64,000 bases of DNA from Acanthochromis polyacanthus (taxonomy: Eukaryota; Chordata; Actinopteri; Pomacentridae). The notes beneath the pieces were generated by a model that saw only the letters and a list, made by a program, of their open reading frames with translations, was not told where the DNA came from and ran no database searches. Positions 45,639-64,000 of this stretch are shown one piece after another (position 1 is the stretch's first letter; every line of letters starts with the position of its first letter). Made by a program: the position numbers and the translations under genes. The stretch is taken from contig NC_067134.1 in NCBI RefSeq assembly GCF_021347895.1, positions 26,684,347 to 26,748,346 of the forward strand, written 5' to 3'.

Positions 45639-46540
45639 GTAACCGTATACACATTTAGCTAAACATTTAACCAGCAGGTAATTATTACCCATGTCTAACT
45701 GCTTCAATTCTCGGTTTTGACATTCTCCGGATGCTACGTTGCTTTAGCTTGCTAGCTAAACTGCTACTAGCAAACAAGCTCTTTTACGTTTTTTTTAGTT
45801 ACTTTCATGTGTTTGTTTAATTTAGTCTCGATAAATGTTTGAATAATGGTTCGGGGTTTTTTTTTCTTTCCGTGTCACCATGCCAGCGTTTGGTGAAACT
45901 GAACACCCCCTCTACAGCCAGCTGGCTCTCAGTTTTCCTCAAAGTCTCTGTTGTCTTGATTCCTGCTCCAATAACCTCATTAGATTAGCTTTTTTTATTT
46001 AGCCTTCAGGTTAGTTCAGACACAAATGAGCTCTGATAACAGGTTTAACTCGACTGTAACTCACTGAGAGAAGAGCGGTCAGCACAGTTTTAAGCTTTTT
46101 TGTGTGTTATTAATTAAAGAATGAAAAAAAATACACCTAATGTTAAATGTTATTACTCTGTGCTGTTTTTCTCAATTATGTGGTCAGTTGCATGGTAAAC
46201 AAAATGGTCAATCATTGTTTCCTGAAGCTCAAAATCACATCCTTAAAATTCCTGTTTTGGCCATGACTCATAGACATTCAGTTTACTGTCACTGTTACTG
46301 TGGAGGAAAGAAAACAGGAAATATTTATGTTTAAGAACTGCAAGTCAGATAGCTTAGCCTTTTTTTTTTTGTCTGAAAGAAATTTACCCAAGTAATTAAT
46401 TTAATGGTAAAAAACTAATTGACTTCTGGGTTTATTCTGACAGCTCAATGGCCCAAATATTCTCTCTCTTTCTGTGTCTAAACGTGATCTCTGTTGTTTT
46501 TTTGTTTGCTTTTAGAACAGAAAACAGCTGATCTTCAATA

Positions 46541-59236
<12,696 letters not shown>

Positions 59237-60104
59237 AGTGAGCGTGTTCGTGTGTGTGTGTCAGTCAGTGTATGTTTTCACTCCAAGGATCTGGATTTTT
59301 GCAACACCACACACACACACACAGATATGCGTCCACATTTCTGTTATCAGGAGGGATGTGTACATAAACACGCTTTATATTTGTGTTACACTGGAAGATG
59401 ATGTTTTACACTGGAAGCAGGAAAACGCTGTCAGGTGAGATGATTGTTGAACTCTCCTCCGTGGCACTGCAAAAGACTGTTAACACTAATCATGAAGCCA
59501 CCGACTGATGCACACAGCAAACCCTGACGTGGTTTCTGTTACCTGTTCATTTACTGCAGCTTCTGTCAGGCGGTAAGAGGAAATGTTTTGGATGGTGTCA
59601 CGTTTTCTGTGTTTTCTCTACGTTTGGGTGTGTGTCTGTTTGCTGTGTGTACACTTTGAAAGGGACCCAGGATGGGATAAACGGTTCTGTTTGCTGCTTA
59701 CGGTTGTTTATATGTCATAGCACAGTTGTCTCAAATGAGTGAAGGATGAAGTGAATGCATAAGATACGATGGGCCTGTATTTGCACACCAAAAGAACAGC
59801 GGCATTTGAAGATTCAGCTGCAACGAGAGTCTGTATCATGAAGCAAGATTATTATATTAACCAATTATCTCTGGGTTTATATCAGGTTTTCTGCCATCAA
59901 GAACCTGGCTCTCCTATAACCAGTGAATATCAACATGTTCTGCAGAGGCAGTAGCAACGTATTGGTGCATAATCAGATTTTATCTGCTATAGATTTGTGT
60001 CATTTAAGACAAAGCAGCTTTTTGCATTAATATTATTACTATTTTGAAATACGCTAAAGAGCAAGTTGCAGTACTTTGTGTGTAGCTGTTATATTGTGTC
60101 TGTG

Positions 60105-60640
60105 GCGCTGCAGCTAAAATCACAGAACGACAACTAATTCCACAGAGCTGACGCATAGAAAGACAGTTAACCAGACCAAAATCCACTAAAGCTACTTGCG
60201 CAGTGATAAAAAGTCGGCTAGCATAGCTAAAGACGGCTAACCGCAGAGGGAGATCGCTAGCTACTCAGCTAAAATCATAGACAGGTAGCTACACGGCAAT
60301 AGAGAAACCTCTAACACAGCTAAAATCTTAGCGATGTCATACGAAGTCACAGAAAGACATGACTACACATTTAAATCATAGAAACGACTAATAACAATAG
60401 AAGAAAGACGGCTAACTATGCAGCTAAAGTCACAAACAGACAGCTAACCACATAGCTGAAGTCTCAGAAAGAGCTAGCTGCACAGCTAAAGTTATGAAAA
60501 AACCGCTAACCTCAAAGCTAAAGTCATAAACAGACAAATGTTTATCCAGTAATAGAGAGGATGATAACTGCACAAACAAATGTAGAAAGAAACTAACAGC
60601 AAGTCACAGAAAAACAGCTACTGGCGAAACTAGCAGCCTT
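60105..60640. repeat. Degenerate tandem repeat (acagctaaagtcataaacagac type)
   Basis: About a dozen diverged units of 35-45 bases share cagctaaa(g/a)tca, acagacagctaac and agaaag motifs. It lies downstream of the ICA1L stop codon, with no coding signature. Confidence 0.65.
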
Positions 60641-62264
60641 AATGCTACGACTAGCATGCTAACTTGCTGACAGTGACATTGCCACCTTGTTTAACTTGCT
60701 CACAATCCTAATTTAACATGTTGGCACATTTAATTAAAAAAAAATAAGTGTAAGTGAGACTGACAGAAGTGCTGTTAGTTTTGCAACTGATGTCATTTTT
60801 ACACTTAATCCTTACAAAAATATGAACCTCTGAAGCAAATTTCATGCTAATCTGTCAAATAGTTGCTCATTTGGAACCGAAATAGGGGACTGACTGACTG
60901 ACTCACTTTGCCATCCCGGCAGTGGTTTATCCTCTCTGTAACTGTTTTGGTAAATAGTAAATCACCAGAATGTTCATATTCAGGACTTCATGTTGCATAT
61001 TTCAGTACCGTTTTCATGCTTGTAATTGAGCCGATAGCCGCCTCTCAGTAGCCATCATCCAGGTTTTCCAAGGTTGGACATAATACAGACTCCTCTGGAT
61101 AAATAACGAGATGATTTATGGATTGCTGTAATGCAACGTCGCCTTCTTATTCTTTCACGTGTGAGCCGTCCCTGGAAAGATGGTGTCACTTGACGTCAAA
61201 TTCACACTGTGGAAACTCTTTTGTGACCCCAAGATTTTCCTCCAATTCATCCATCATTAACCCAGAATGCTTAATATTGTCTTTAGTCCCATCTGCCGTT
61301 TAAACTTTACAATCAGAAGTCAATGGCCAAGAAGAATGTGAGTAGGAGTTATTATTTTGTACTCAAAGGTGAAGGATTTTTATTATTATTGTTATCACCG
61401 TTGGGCTATTTAAGTCCTATGAATGTGCAAAGTAACAGAATCTGATGCATCAAAATGTATTTATTTTCAATTTATATTGCTATCACTGTTTGCAAAAACG
61501 TGTTTTTGTGCAGTATAGAGTATACAGATGAAAAGAAGACTAACACTATGAAGTAAACACTGTAAAATACTTGTCTATTTTTAGCCCTGTGTGTGTGAAT
61601 GTGTGTGTGTTTGGATGGATCGTTTTAGAGGGAACACTGGAGAACTGTTACCATAGCATATTTTCATCCAACCGGATCGACATTTCTGAATGTTTATGGA
61701 CACAGCTGGACCTTATGGAGAATCTGAGGGAAAACTCCGAGGTGTTGAGGTGTGAACGTGACGTCCGTGAGCTCAGTTACGATATTTGTGTGCCTGTAAA
61801 ATCTCACTCGGTGCATCATTGGAAGTCCAGCAACTCGGAAAAGACGATTTTCTACAAGCTGCACATCAGTAAATCAGCTTTAGGGGGGCAAAACACACCC
61901 TCTTCTAATTATTGTTTATAATGCAATGTTTTGTGGCGGGAAAATTAGGAAGGAACACTCGTGTGTATTATACCGTTTACTCTTGATTTACATGCTTAAA
62001 ATAAAAGAATGTATTTCTCAACTCAATCACAGATGCTTTTTTTTTTTTAAATTCAACTATGCCTTTTTATTTCACTCGAAGGGGTTTAACAGATGAAAAC
62101 TTGGCAGTTCTGTTTCCAGTAGTTTGTCTCGTCTCAAACTCTTCCAAAATGCTGTTTATCCATGAAAAAAAAAAAAACACAAAAGCTTTGGATTAAACTT
62201 CTATTTCCACATGTATAACCTGCTCTTTTACTCTACTGTTTTTTGTAAACAGACGTCTAAAAAC

Positions 62265-62270
62265 AATAAA
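62265..62270 (+). terminator. Distal ICA1L poly(A) signal candidate
   Basis: AATAAA followed 15-40 bases later by a GT-rich stretch. A proximal alternative is at 61999-62004. Confidence 0.45.
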
Positions 62271-62290
62271 TCAGAACGTCGCTTTTGGTG

Positions 62291-64000
62291 TGTTTGTTTT
62301 CAGCATTTTGGAACCTTCATTTCTTTCATAGTTTAAATATTTTTTTTGTGTGTTTTTACTCCGAATCAGACCACCGAACAAATGACATCCACACTTCTCT
62401 CTACTTCTACTCTGCTACAGGTTTACATCATTCAGGATCTCCACTGTGTTGAGGCTACATGGACGACAGCAGCTGTTGGTTTTGCTCCCTCTTAGTAGTG
62501 TAGACTTTTAAGTGTGCACTGAAAAATTACTTTATATCTTCTTTTTTTTCTCTTGTATCCTATTCTCTACAACCTGAGATGGATGATGTAATCTATTCTC
62601 GATTTTAAAATTCTCTGAAGACCCAATTACTCTCCTTGTCCGATAAATAAATACAATATTATTCACAATAATGACACATGTAGTAATTCACAGTACTTGG
62701 TGGAGGAAGAGGAGGGTGAGGAGGAAGGTGAGGGGGGGGTCATATGGTACACTTGTTGACTCATTTAGATACATATCTTTGTCAGCCGATAATACAAACA
62801 CGGTGTGCCTCTGTATTTACAAATCCGGTACATTCCTATCCCACCGTAGCAGGCACAGTCAAGTAGTAATGACGCATAACGGCAACACAGGAGGATGGAG
62901 CGGAGCGTGGAGAGGGTTAGCTGGCCTGAAAACTACACCGAGAGTCTTCACGCTGCTACCTAAAACTAGACTGTCTGGTTTAAAATAATTTTAAAAACGA
63001 AGCCCTGAAAACCTGGTTTTCGGATCGCCTGTTTGCTGCAATGTTTGGACATTTTTGGTCATTCCACATCAGGGATTTTTTTCGTGTTTTCCTGCATTTG
63101 TCGCTGGGCTGAAGCAGGTATTTTATTTCTACACATTTAGCTGTTACTATTGGTTGCTTGGTTAGTAAATTTGGCCACTTGGGGGCAGCAGAAACACATG
63201 TCACAAGTGTTTTTTCCACATCTAAGTGTGATATTCACTCTCCTTTAGGTGTGGTCCTTCAGCCAATAAGACAATCACCAGCTAGTTACTCCGCCAAGGA
63301 ATGCGTCGGAGTTATGTGACGGTCAGGTACGTTTGTCTGTCTGTCTGTCTGTTAGCAACATTACACAAAAACGACTTAACGGATTTGGATAAAATTTTAA
63401 GGGAAGGTCAGAAATGAAACAAGGACCATGTGATTAGATTGCGGTGCTGATCAGATTTTTTCCCACTGAAAACAGTTGGTAATAACACCGAAACAATGAC
63501 TTGAAAATTACTAAAAAGCTCAGTAGAAGACTGCAAAGTCCTTAATAGCTACAATCAACATCTTTCACATCTGATTCCTTGTTGATTAAAGCAGCTTTAA
63601 GGTTTCAAAGGGAAACAGGTTTTCAGGAGCTTATTTGCTTACTGGGAATGTGGCCAAAGACTTGTACAGTTATTAGGAATGTAGGAGCCAATGAGCTCTA
63701 TTTATTATAAATAGGAACCAATCTTTGTCCGGGCAGGTGTTCCGCCCGGAAGGAAAAAACAGTTTTGACCGCCGTTGAAGCCGCCGCTGAAAAGCCGGTA
63801 ACAATGAATTGTTTGTTTTAGATTAAAGCTGTTGGACTATACTTATTTGGAGTAATAAACGCAGATTATTGGAACAGCAAGTATTGGTCTCGGCTCTCTT
63901 CATCAGACGCGGTAAAGTTGTCGGCGTGTCAACTATATAAATCCTGGTGAAGCACCTCAGGGGCTTCAAGCATTGGCTTAGCCTCTACAAGGAATATACA
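62291..64000. other. Right-end intergenic region
   Basis: No coding region is recognised. It holds a GGA-rich tract (62,700-62,740), a dispersed repeat at 63285-63460 and a possible LTR-like stretch (TATA-like tattataaatagg at about 63,700, AATAAA near 63,850) for which I found no matching partner. Confidence 0.4.
63285..63460 (+). mobile_element. Dispersed repeat shared with 25555-25740
   Basis: ccgccaaggaatgcgtcgga, a (gtct)n run at 63331-63352, acattacacaaaaacgactt and catgtgattagattgcggtg parallel the copy in the NUFIP1 intron. Unclassified. Confidence 0.5.

Larger units (their letters stand above)
59237..62290 (+). other. Candidate long ICA1L 3' UTR
   Basis: From the ICA1L stop to about 62,290 there is no coding region. 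Poly(A) signals AATAAA occur at 61999-62004 and 62265-62270; the latter is followed by ttttggtgtgtttgttttc, a good GT-rich element, so a UTR of up to 3 kb is possible. A CA-rich tract lies near 59,305-59,322. Confidence 0.4.

Noticed and set aside
63690..64000. A solo LTR at the right end (TATA-like box, AATAAA, possible U5)
   Set aside because: No second copy, no TG...CA borders and no convincing primer binding site could be found in the window.

Overview
This window is nuclear DNA from a vertebrate, almost certainly a teleost fish. The genes are split into short exons with GT-AG introns, the proteins are vertebrate in type, and the introns are crowded with fish-style SINEs, hAT/Tc1/piggyBac-like MITEs and simple repeats. 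I cannot name the species. There is no bacterial gene, CRISPR array or prophage.

Layout. (1) Minus strand, about 1-23,505: the first 35 coding exons of a very large axonemal protein built of repeated ASH/MSP-like beta-sandwich segments followed by a calponin-homology region. The best match is CFAP47; the gene runs off the left edge. (2) Minus strand, 24,214-29,743: a complete 10-exon NUFIP1 (zinc-finger RNA-binding protein, box C/D snoRNP assembly factor). (3) Plus strand, 31,092-37,808: a complete 15-exon NOP58 (core box C/D snoRNP protein). Four of its introns hold box C/D snoRNAs: two SNORD70-type and two SNORD11-type, whose guides overlap on one 18S rRNA site. (4) Plus strand, 39,455-44,222: a complete 13-exon WDR12 (PeBoW ribosome-biogenesis subunit). 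(5) Plus strand, 46,541-59,236: a complete 15-coding-exon ICA1-like gene (arfaptin-homology/BAR domain), called ICA1L from synteny with WDR12 and NOP58. The last 4.8 kb is a long candidate 3' UTR plus repeats.

NUFIP1, NOP58, its intronic snoRNAs and WDR12 form a ribosome-biogenesis neighbourhood: NUFIP1 helps assemble C/D snoRNPs, NOP58 is the core protein of those particles, its introns supply guides for 18S rRNA methylation, and WDR12 acts in 60S maturation. CFAP47 (cilia) and ICA1L (membrane trafficking) flank it.

The reading frame was checked by hand across every junction. Lengths come to 549 aa (NUFIP1), 539 aa (NOP58), 423 aa (WDR12) and 561 aa (ICA1L). About 1,711 codons of CFAP47 lie in the window. 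The non-coding part is a dense record of transposition, including several elements with visible target-site duplications, nested insertions, a Tc1 transposase remnant, Harbinger-type gene fragments, and a TIR element carrying the start of a RecQ-like helicase.
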